From contig NZ_MACH01000020.1 in assembly GCF_001884065.1 (NCBI RefSeq), positions 1-64,000 on the forward strand: a DNA stretch of 64,000 nt, written 5' to 3'. The notes under the pieces were generated by a model. The model was not told where the DNA came from. It did no database searches and saw only the letters and a list, made by a program, of their open reading frames with translations. Positions within the stretch are counted from its first letter, which is position 1; every line of letters begins with the position of its first letter. The position numbers and the translations under genes were made by a program. Positions 8,328 to 15,417 of this stretch are shown piece by piece. Source of the stretch: Bacillus proteolyticus. GTDB lineage: Bacteria > Bacillota > Bacilli > Bacillales > Bacillaceae_G.

Positions 8328-10440
8328 TATTTTCCTCCCAATTTACTGGTATGGTAAATGTGACTAATGTTCCATGTTCTTTTTCAGAAGATATCCTCAA
8401 ATTTCCGTTCAACTCGGAAATTTGACGCTGGATGGTCATTAGACCAAGGTGGTTGCTTGTACTAAATTCAGAAAAACTGTTCGGAACACAAAAGCCTATG
8501 CCGTCATCTTCAACAGTACAAACATAGCAGCCTCTTTCTTCTATGATATGTATTTGAACATTATTCCCCTTGGAATGCTTTATAGCATTATTCAGTAGCT
8601 CTTTTATAATACGATAAATCTGTATTTCGATATTTTTCGAGAGAATTTTTAATTTGCAATTAAATTGTATATGAATGAGAATGCGATAATTTAATTCGAA
8701 CTCGCGTTTTAGTGTGTGTAAACTCGCTTCTAAACCTAAATCTTCTACGATAATAGGGTGAAGATTATGACACATTTTTCTAATGCTATAGATAATATCT
8801 TCAAGTTGCTCATCCATTGAATTTAATATGTCTATAGAAAAGTTTCTTTTGGTCTGAAGCATTCTTATTTCGTTTAATTGCAAAATAAGAATTTGAAGAA
8901 TTTCATCATGTAAGAAAATCGAAAGCCTTTTCCTTTCACTCTCTAGAGATTGAATAATCTGATAATTAAATTGTTTCCAGTTTTGAGCTTTTACCTTTGC
9001 TTTTCGAATTTCTTTTTTATTACTATTGAGAGTATTAACACTTAATAGTAAATTTGCCGAGTTTATTACAACCTCTTCAAGTTCATTAATTTCTTGAGGT
9101 TTAAATAATGTATAATCATTTTTTTCACCAATAATAATAGCTCCCTGCATGCCTTGGTAAATGAGTATTGGAAAACAAATTAAGTGGTATTTTTCAAACT
9201 GAATATGAATTGGAGTAGTACCTTCCTTTAGTAAGTAATTCTGTTCAAGTTGATTCAATTGGTTAAACAGCTCAAATTTATCCATATCCTGAAAAATACC
9301 TGTCTCATATAATGAATGATAAATACTATTTGAGTTCCATATTACGGAAACGCCGTTAATGTTAAACATCTGGTTAATAAGCTGTCCGACTAATTTTGCA
9401 AGCTCTTTAGCATGTTTTTCCTTCGAGAGTGTTTGAAAAAGCTCAATCTTATGTAAACCTGATTGTGCATCCTTTTTTATGTTTAAATACCTAAATAATG
9501 AGAGAATAAGTTTATATATATATACAGAGAGTACAACAGATAATACACTTAAGCTGCATAGTATAAATATTTCTTTTTGTGACAAATCTATGAATTGCTC
9601 AACTGAAAAATTAAAAAATAAGAAATTGAGCAAGTAAAAGAGTAAGTTTGTTAGCCATTTAGAAATTCTAATCTCAAATTCGATAACTTCTTGCTTTATT
9701 AATAAATAAGAAATAGTTAAAGGAAATATAATAATACTAGGTAAACAATATGTAAATGGAATTTTAGATTCCCCAAAAAGTAGACCGGGAATCAGATTAA
9801 GTAGAACAATAGGTAAAAAACTAAGAATAATACCAAAAATCAGAATATATAATTGACTTTTCACCTTAAGATTATTTTCTCGTAAATGTAATGAAACAAG
9901 AAAAACACAGATGCTAATACTCAGAAATAGGTTAGTAATTAGTAAAACTTTAAATAAAAAGCTAAAATTATTGTTAGACATATATCCAAAACAACAAAAA
10001 ATTATATAAATAATTGTCAATCCTGTTGAAATTACAAATGATACAAGGTTGAATATTTTTACATATTTTGGTTTAGTAGATACAGGGAAATTAGAGAAAA
10101 AACTTATTAAGAGATAAGAAAGCATAAAAATACTACTCACCTCTATAGCTTTAAAAATATTTATATCATAGCTAGATAATAAGGATGTTAAAATAGCTAT
10201 CCCAAAGACTGATGTTAGAGAAAAGAATTTTTTTGCTACAATAGATTGTCTTTTTTTTAAAAAGCTAATTAATCCTATAGTAAAAAAAATAAGACTAATA
10301 ACGCTGATCATATAAAAATGACTAATTAATAAAGAGTTAACGCTTTCTTTAAAATTACTAGAGTGAAAATAGTAGTTATTTATTAAAAGTATTAATAAAT
10401 ATAAAATGCTTAAAGGTATACAGAACCAAATATTACGCAT
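8299..10440 (-). CDS. comP: ComP-like multi-pass sensor histidine kinase
   Basis: 713 residues. The first 315 residues contain about ten hydrophobic segments, as in ComP pheromone receptors. A GAF-like linker (about 335-470) is followed by a HisKA_3 dimerisation domain with phosphoacceptor H511 in 'ERKRLSIFLHDEILQ', then an ATPase domain with N box 'ELLNNAIKHS', G1 'DDGIGF' and G2 'NHLGLMTI'. This architecture pairs with NarL-type regulators, and the next gene encodes one. The start overlaps the end of comQ by 8 nt. B. subtilis ComP is somewhat longer (about 770). The ligand is presumably the modified peptide from comX (inference). Confidence 0.82.
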   Translation of the reverse strand: MRNIWFCIPLSILYLLILLINNYYFHSSNFKESVNSLLISHFYMISVISLIFFTIGLISFLKKRQSIVAKKFFSLTSVFGIAILTSLLSSYDINIFKAIEVSSIFMLSYLLISFFSNFPVSTKPKYVKIFNLVSFVISTGLTIIYIIFCCFGYMSNNNFSFLFKVLLITNLFLSISICVFLVSLHLRENNLKVKSQLYILIFGIILSFLPIVLLNLIPGLLFGESKIPFTYCLPSIIIFPLTISYLLIKQEVIEFEIRISKWLTNLLFYLLNFLFFNFSVEQFIDLSQKEIFILCSLSVLSVVLSVYIYKLILSLFRYLNIKKDAQSGLHKIELFQTLSKEKHAKELAKLVGQLINQMFNINGVSVIWNSNSIYHSLYETGIFQDMDKFELFNQLNQLEQNYLLKEGTTPIHIQFEKYHLICFPILIYQGMQGAIIIGEKNDYTLFKPQEINELEEVVINSANLLLSVNTLNSNKKEIRKAKVKAQNWKQFNYQIIQSLESERKRLSIFLHDEILQILILQLNEIRMLQTKRNFSIDILNSMDEQLEDIIYSIRKMCHNLHPIIVEDLGLEASLHTLKREFELNYRILIHIQFNCKLKILSKNIEIQIYRIIKELLNNAIKHSKGNNVQIHIIEERGCYVCTVEDDGIGFCVPNSFSEFSTSNHLGLMTIQRQISELNGNLRISSEKEHGTLVTFTIPVNWEENNEYTYTTSG

Positions 10441-11398
10441 AGGAGTGACCTCTGCCCATAACCATCATTTGAAAATAAGTCATTTCGTCTTTAGAAAGAA
10501 CAAAATGCATTTCTAAGAGTGCAAATGCTTTTCTATAATATAGTTGAGATAGGATACGACAATAGTGTAGTGCTCCAGATTGTTCTATGTAATCCCGGAC
10601 TAATGCCCGAACTTCAGGTGAAGAAGATATTTGTTTATCCGTTAAATTTTCAAAAAAATTATCCTGTGTTTTGCAACTATATTCATAAGCTTTTAAAAAA
10701 GGAAGATAAGCCTTTAAGTCCTGAAGGTCATTTTTATTATCTGTCATGGCATCATTAGCATCATTTCTTAGCTGACCAGCTATCCCTATATAAGATGTGA
10801 TTTCTTTTAAAATTCTATTTTCAGGATTAATAGTTCGAAAGATAATTTCTGTGAGTAGACCAGATTTCTTTTCAATAAGTTTCACATATTCTTCTTCACT
10901 TAAAATTATTTTTTTATCTATTGAAAAACAAAATTGGATATCTTTCCATTCTCCACAACACGAATGTATCAATTGTTGGAGAAGATCTCGTGTTGCAGTA
11001 TCTTTTGTCTTATAAGTTAAGTATATCAGTCCTTGCATAAGTAAATATTGAGAAACTAACAAAAAACGAGGATATTCGTTTTTAAAATATAATGGATCTA
11101 ATACGTCTCCATCACACAAATCATCTATTATATCCGCTGATAAAAAGATAAATTCAACCCCCATTGCCTTATCTAATTCTCTTTTTGTTATTGGTTGTCG
11201 TTTGGTCAAAAAAGAAAGAGCTAGATATAGCTCTCCCCACGAGAAGCCAGAAGATTCAGGATTTAAAATCTTTCCTTTATGAGAAAGACATTTCTGAATA
11301 AGTAGAAGTATTTCAGATTCATCACTTTGATTACGGTAGGAGATATGGTAATCAATATGATTGATTAAACAATCTTTAAACCCACTGATTTCCACCAT
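10433..11398 (-). CDS. comQ: ComQ-like isoprenyl transferase for the ComX pheromone
   Basis: 321 residues in an isoprenyl-diphosphate-synthase fold. The first aspartate-rich motif, 'GVEFIFLSADIIDDLCDGD', aligns with B. subtilis ComQ 'GIEILILSSDIMDDLEDED' (recalled from memory). The second region, 'GQLRNDANDAMTDNKNDLQ', is the usual diphosphate/Mg-binding segment. ComQ attaches a geranyl or farnesyl group to a Trp of ComX and processes it. I prefer the ATG at 11398, inside the end of comX, because the tail of comX overlaps it by 23 nt. In B. subtilis the order is Q-X-P-A; here it is X-Q-P-A. A general prenyl synthase is less likely given the comX-like gene and the kinase/regulator pair. Confidence 0.82.
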   Translation of the reverse strand: MVEISGFKDCLINHIDYHISYRNQSDESEILLLIQKCLSHKGKILNPESSGFSWGELYLALSFLTKRQPITKRELDKAMGVEFIFLSADIIDDLCDGDVLDPLYFKNEYPRFLLVSQYLLMQGLIYLTYKTKDTATRDLLQQLIHSCCGEWKDIQFCFSIDKKIILSEEEYVKLIEKKSGLLTEIIFRTINPENRILKEITSYIGIAGQLRNDANDAMTDNKNDLQDLKAYLPFLKAYEYSCKTQDNFFENLTDKQISSSPEVRALVRDYIEQSGALHYCRILSQLYYRKAFALLEMHFVLSKDEMTYFQMMVMGRGHSYA

Positions 11399-11549
11399 CA
11401 ATTTTCACCCGGAAATCCTTTGCATACTCATCTAATACAATTCGCTCTTCAACTGATAGTGTCTCCAATGAAGGACATAATTCATAAGTTTCAAAGGTAA
11501 GTTTGTTTTTTTTCATCTCCATTAAAAATTCCCATATTGCTTTATTCAT
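11376..11549 (-). CDS. comX: ComX-like pheromone precursor
   Basis: A 57-residue peptide beginning MNKAIWEFLMEMKKNK and ending '..RVKIDGGNQWV'. Known ComX precursors are about 55 residues, poorly conserved, and carry a Trp a few residues from the C-terminus that is prenylated; here it is W56. I chose the ATG at 11549 with AAAGAGGG in front rather than the TTG six codons upstream. The 3' end overlaps the comQ-like gene. The call rests mainly on context (adjacent ComQ, ComP, ComA homologues) plus length and Trp position. The mature peptide length and the prenyl group cannot be deduced. Confidence 0.75.
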   Translation of the reverse strand: MNKAIWEFLMEMKKNKLTFETYELCPSLETLSVEERIVLDEYAKDFRVKIDGGNQWV

Positions 11550-11594
11550 AAAAAACCCTCTTTCCAAATATTCTGTATTTTAGTTCTATATAAA

Positions 11595-11623
11595 AAAATA
11601 CAATAAAAACGGGATATTTTCAA
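11595..11623 (-). promoter_or_regulatory. Candidate comX promoter
   Basis: On the minus strand TTGAAA (11623-11618), a 17-bp spacer and TATTTT (11600-11595) lie about 46 bp before the comX ATG. This is a moderate sigma-A match in very AT-rich sequence. Confidence 0.3.
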
Positions 11624-11693
11624 TATAGTCCTTAAATTTTTAATACTTAATTTACATATATTTTTTTATTATGCGTGAATTTACAATATAAAC

Positions 11694-11721
11694 TTGCGGA
11701 ATATACGGATTCTACTAGGAT
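11694..11721 (+). promoter_or_regulatory. Candidate lanA promoter with ComA-type half-site
   Basis: TTGCGG (11694-11699) equals one half of the B. subtilis ComA box TTGCGG-N4-CCGCAA. A related TACGGA follows at 11704, giving a direct repeat (TGCGGA, TACGGA) of 9-bp period. TAGGAT (11716-11721) could serve as the -10, with TTGCGG overlapping the -35 position at 16-bp spacing. A full palindromic ComA box is not present, so the assignment is tentative. Confidence 0.35.
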
Positions 11722-11786
11722 ATTTATCTGATAAATTAGACACATAAGACATAACGTCTTAATAAAAATTTTAGGGGGAAAAGAAA

Positions 11787-11927
11787 ATGATTAATGAAAA
11801 AAACCTTTTTGATTTAGATGTTCAAGTAACAACAGCTTCAGGTGATGTAGATCCACAAATTACAAGTATTTCAGCTTGTACGCCTGGCTGTGGAAACACA
11901 GGTTCATTCAATAGCTTCTGTTGCTAA
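11787..11927 (+). CDS. lanA1: Class I lanthipeptide precursor, copy 1
   Basis: 46 residues. The leader MINEKNLFDLDVQVTTASGD, then VDPQ, has the FxLD box (FDLD, residues 8-11) recognised by LanB/LanC and ends in Pro-Gln, the LanP cleavage signature shared with subtilin. The predicted core is ITSISACTPGC followed by GNTGSFNSFCC. The first half equals the nisin A/B-ring pattern (S3-C7, T8-C11); the second half matches epidermin/gallidermin/clausin (S16-C21 and S19 with an AviCys from C22). From memory it differs from clausin at about four positions. The core has no charged residue, unlike nisin and gallidermin. GGGGG lies 7 nt before the ATG. Confidence 0.95.
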   Translation: MINEKNLFDLDVQVTTASGDVDPQITSISACTPGCGNTGSFNSFCC

Positions 11928-11974
11928 TTGCTATATAAGACATATTATCTTAAAAAAATTTAGGGGGAAAGAAA

Positions 11975-12115
11975 ATGATTAATGAAAAAAACCTTTTTGA
12001 TTTAGATGTTCAAGTAACAACAGCTTCAGGTGATGTAGATCCACAAATTACAAGTATTTCAGCTTGTACGCCTGGCTGTGGAAACACAGGTTCATTCAAT
12101 AGCTTCTGTTGCTAA
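11975..12115 (+). CDS. lanA2: Class I lanthipeptide precursor, copy 2 (identical)
   Basis: The coding sequence is the same as that of the copy 188 bp upstream, so the same 46-residue prepeptide is made. Ribosome site TTTAGGGGG precedes it. No separate promoter is obvious in the 47-bp gap, so both are probably on one message. The doubled gene would raise the peptide-to-enzyme ratio together with the hairpin that follows it. No functional divergence between copies is visible. Confidence 0.95.
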   Translation: MINEKNLFDLDVQVTTASGDVDPQITSISACTPGCGNTGSFNSFCC

Positions 12116-12125
12116 TTGAATGCCC

Positions 12126-12158
12126 AAAAAGAGGGAACACAGATGTGTCCCTCTTTTT
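12126..12158 (+). terminator. Attenuator hairpin between lanA2 and lanB
   Basis: AAAAAGAGGGAACAC pairs with GTGTCCCTCTTTTT (one bulged A). In other lantibiotic operons a leaky terminator at this place makes short lanA message abundant and read-through to lanB limited; the same role is inferred here. Confidence 0.8.
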
Positions 12159-12201
12159 CTCCTATTATAATATTTGATTAGAACAGAAGGGAAGATTCCA
12201 A

Positions 12202-15200
12202 ATGATTACAGAAAAAAGGAAGACTATTCATACATCAAATAAAACCGCATGTAATAATATATTTGAACCTCTACCATTTTTTATGATTAGATCCCCGTTT
12301 TTACCATTTAACGCACTATATCAAATTAAGGATCAAGAATTATTGATTGGAAAATTAAGGGAATATGCAGAAATGGATTACATTAAGGAAGCCATTGCCA
12401 TTGCAAGTCCTTCATTGCTTGAATCTCTTAAATATATACATGGTGATTTAAGTAATAGGAAAACACAACAAGTAATATCTTCTGTATTAAGATATATGTT
12501 AAGAATGACAACACGCCCAACACCTTTTGGAGCTTTTTCCGGGGTAGCATCCGGAGAGTTTAAAGAAAAATCTTTACTTGAAATGAGCCATTTTGAACAA
12601 TTTAAGAAAAGAACTCGGCCTGATATGGAATGGTTATTGGGAGTGGTTTCATCACTTGAAAAAAATCCTTGTATTCTCCAATTTTTAATGGTTAGTAAAA
12701 ATCATGCTACTTATCGTGTCGGAAACCGCCTATATTTACCTTTTTCAACTGAATGTGGACAACTTCGTAAGAAAGATATGGAGAAAAAAGAAAATATTTC
12801 AATTACATATAGTGAAGTTGTTAAGAAAGTTTTAGATTTAGCTGAAACACATATTACAGTGAAAGAGCTTCTCCAAAAGTTGAATAATGACTATCCAGGC
12901 ACAGATATAAAGGTAATGGAAAACTTTATTCTCCAGTTGGTAGAGCAAGAATACCTTATAACTGAGCTAAGACCGCCACTTACATATGACTCCCCATTTG
13001 ATTATGTGATTGACAAGTTAAAAGTAAGAGTTGGTGAAAATCAAATATGGGAAGATTTATTGAAGGTAAAAGATTTAATACTTGTTTATGATCAATTACA
13101 GCTTGGAAAGGGGCTTTCTATATACAACGATCTTATCCTATTAATGAAGGGGATTTATGAAGTTTCAACGCCTCTTCAAGTAGATTTCGCTTTAAATATG
13201 CATGATTTAGCTATAGGAAAAAACGTAGCAAATGATGTTAGTAAAGCAGCTCAAGTGTTATGGAGCATAGCCGATAGCGGAGTTGGATTTCCTCATCTCC
13301 AAAAATATCATATTGAATTTTTAGAAAAATACGGAACAACTAGGGAAGTTCCATTGGTAGAACTTTTAAGTGAGGAATTAGGGCTTGGAGCACCCGCGAC
13401 ATATAAAAATCCAAAAGGAAATAGGGATGGAGAAAATTTTACGCCGCCTTTAGATGAAGAACGTAATGTCCAATTATCATATATGCTTATTGAAGCTATT
13501 CATAATCAGCAAAAAGAAATTGAAATTACTGATGAAATAATTAGCAGAATTGGAATAGAAAAAGATACTCGATACGCTCCAGATTCATTTGAAGTATATG
13601 GAGAATTGTATGCTACTTCGCAAGAGGAATTAGACAATGGAAAGTATAATTTATGCCTAAGCCCAAATCCAGGATCTCATGCAGCAGGAAGCACATTTGG
13701 TCGATTTTTAGATATCTTAGATCCAAATGTTAGACGTGAAATTCAGCAACAAGAAGTGGAGATTGACCATCAATTTAATAATGATGTCGTTATGGTAGAG
13801 GGAAGTTTTCTTCCGGCAACTGGCCGTTCAGCGAATGTGGCAATTGGAAAAACTACAAGAGAAGTAACTGTAACTCTTGGAACAAATGGAGATGAAGATA
13901 CTTTGCAAATTCCAATTGATGATATTGTCGTTGGAGCATCATTAGAAAACTTTTATCTGAAATCTAAAAAATTAGGGAAAAGAATTAAAGTGGTAGCTGG
14001 TAATGTACTAAATTACCAAAGTGGCCCTAATATTTATCGCTTTATGAGAGAAGTTTCCCTAAATGATTTAGACCACTGGAGAACATTCAATTGGGGTAAT
14101 ATGACATCTTCACCTTATTATCCAAGGATTCGTTACAAAAATATCATTCTGTCTCCTGCAATTTGGAAGTTAAATAGAGAAACTATCGGTATGAAAAATA
14201 AACCTAAAAGTGATGATGAATTTTTAATCCTATTTGAAAAATGGAGAGTGAAATGGGCTGTTCCACGCTATGTATTTATGACGTATAGTGACAATAGGAT
14301 TTTAATTGATCTTGAAAATATTCTTCATCTTCGAGAATTAAAGAATGAACTTTTTAAGCAGGGTAGATTACAGTTGAGGGAATCATTACATGACATCAAT
14401 AAAAATTGCCTTAGCAGCCCGCTGGGTAGTCATGCAATGGAAGTTGTATTTCCGTTGAAAAAAATGAACGATGTCGCTAAAAGGAAGAGTTTAGGAGCTG
14501 TTGAAGACGGAAAAAAAGAGATGGTTAGTGAGAAAATGATTTATCGTTTGCCCGGAAGTGAATGGCTATATGTTAAGCTCTATGTTCCACAAGCAAGAGA
14601 GAATGAATTTATTTCAAAATATATGACATCATTTGCTAATAATATTGTACAAAATGGTTTGGCTCAATCATGGTTCTTCATGCGATATCGTGATCCAGAT
14701 GCTCATATTCGTTTGCGATTTTATGGAGATCCCAAGAAGTTGAATGCATCTGTTCTTACTCATTTAAGGGATTGGGCAAATAATTTAATGAACTCTGGAT
14801 TTATTCACAAAATGACGATTGATACGTATGAACGAGAAGTAGAGCGATATGGTGGTCCGTATCTGATAGAATTGGCCGAGAATTTCTTCCATTACGATAG
14901 TAGGTCAGTAACAATGCTTCTTAATGTGATCGGACAACAAGCTGAATTGCCAGTACATGCACTGGCATCCTTAAACATAATTGAGATTATGGAGAATTTT
15001 GGTTTAACTTATGAACAACAATTGGAAACTATTGAAAGAAATACAGATAAATATGAATTCATGGATGAATTTAGACCAATGAGAAAATTATTAAGTAACA
15101 TTGGAAATCCTGAAGGTGATTGGAATAATTTACGTAATTACAATTCATCAATTGGACTAGAGATTTATAAAAGTCTATTAGTTCGGAGAGAATCATTAAA

Positions 15201-15417
15201 AGAATATGTTTCCAGTATTAAACAATATAAAAATGAAGACAAGCTCTGGAATAAACAGCAAACAATTATGGGAGCAATTATTCATATGCATTGTAATCGA
15301 CTATTGGGAGCTAATCGGGAACTAGAAAAAAAAGCACTTGCCTTTACGCGGCATATCTTATCAAGCCAGCGATATTGGAGGAATGAGAATGAAACAGATA
15401 CTCAATCACACACCTGA
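12202..15417 (+). CDS. lanB: LanB lanthipeptide dehydratase (class I)
   Basis: 1071 residues, full length for the family. The N-terminal glutamylation domain shows 'FFMIRSPFLPFNALYQI' and the conserved 'MLRMTTRPTPFGAFSGVASGEF'. The C-terminal SpaB_C elimination domain begins near residue 790 with 'GSEWLYVKLYVPQARENEFI' and 'SWFFMRYRDPDAHIRLRFYGD'. LanB uses glutamyl-tRNA to activate Ser/Thr of the precursor and eliminates to Dha/Dhb; here the substrates would be the Ser and Thr residues of the two identical LanA copies. The ATG at 12202 has AAGGGAAG in front. The gene overlaps lanT by 29 nt. Confidence 0.95.
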   Translation: MITEKRKTIHTSNKTACNNIFEPLPFFMIRSPFLPFNALYQIKDQELLIGKLREYAEMDYIKEAIAIASPSLLESLKYIHGDLSNRKTQQVISSVLRYMLRMTTRPTPFGAFSGVASGEFKEKSLLEMSHFEQFKKRTRPDMEWLLGVVSSLEKNPCILQFLMVSKNHATYRVGNRLYLPFSTECGQLRKKDMEKKENISITYSEVVKKVLDLAETHITVKELLQKLNNDYPGTDIKVMENFILQLVEQEYLITELRPPLTYDSPFDYVIDKLKVRVGENQIWEDLLKVKDLILVYDQLQLGKGLSIYNDLILLMKGIYEVSTPLQVDFALNMHDLAIGKNVANDVSKAAQVLWSIADSGVGFPHLQKYHIEFLEKYGTTREVPLVELLSEELGLGAPATYKNPKGNRDGENFTPPLDEERNVQLSYMLIEAIHNQQKEIEITDEIISRIGIEKDTRYAPDSFEVYGELYATSQEELDNGKYNLCLSPNPGSHAAGSTFGRFLDILDPNVRREIQQQEVEIDHQFNNDVVMVEGSFLPATGRSANVAIGKTTREVTVTLGTNGDEDTLQIPIDDIVVGASLENFYLKSKKLGKRIKVVAGNVLNYQSGPNIYRFMREVSLNDLDHWRTFNWGNMTSSPYYPRIRYKNIILSPAIWKLNRETIGMKNKPKSDDEFLILFEKWRVKWAVPRYVFMTYSDNRILIDLENILHLRELKNELFKQGRLQLRESLHDINKNCLSSPLGSHAMEVVFPLKKMNDVAKRKSLGAVEDGKKEMVSEKMIYRLPGSEWLYVKLYVPQARENEFISKYMTSFANNIVQNGLAQSWFFMRYRDPDAHIRLRFYGDPKKLNASVLTHLRDWANNLMNSGFIHKMTIDTYEREVERYGGPYLIELAENFFHYDSRSVTMLLNVIGQQAELPVHALASLNIIEIMENFGLTYEQQLETIERNTDKYEFMDEFRPMRKLLSNIGNPEGDWNNLRNYNSSIGLEIYKSLLVRRESLKEYVSSIKQYKNEDKLWNKQQTIMGAIIHMHCNRLLGANRELEKKALAFTRHILSSQRYWRNENETDTQSHT

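Larger units (their letters stand above)
11744..12118 (+). repeat. Tandem duplication carrying lanA1 and lanA2
   Basis: Two adjacent copies, about 190 bp each (from ATAAGACATA at 11744 and at 11935), carry the same gene. The two 141-bp coding sequences are identical as read. The 5' leaders differ by a few bases and small indels. Each leader has a short stem (AAGAC/GTCTT or AAGA/TCTT) before a TTAGGGGG or TTTAGGGGG ribosome site. The lack of divergence suggests a recent duplication or gene conversion. Confidence 0.9.

Noticed and set aside
10433-11401. The prenyl-transferase gene as a terpene or quinone biosynthesis gene
   Set aside because: Overlap with a short Trp-tailed peptide gene and with a ten-helix kinase, plus the ComQ-like DIIDDLCD motif, favour ComQ; no other terpenoid genes are near.
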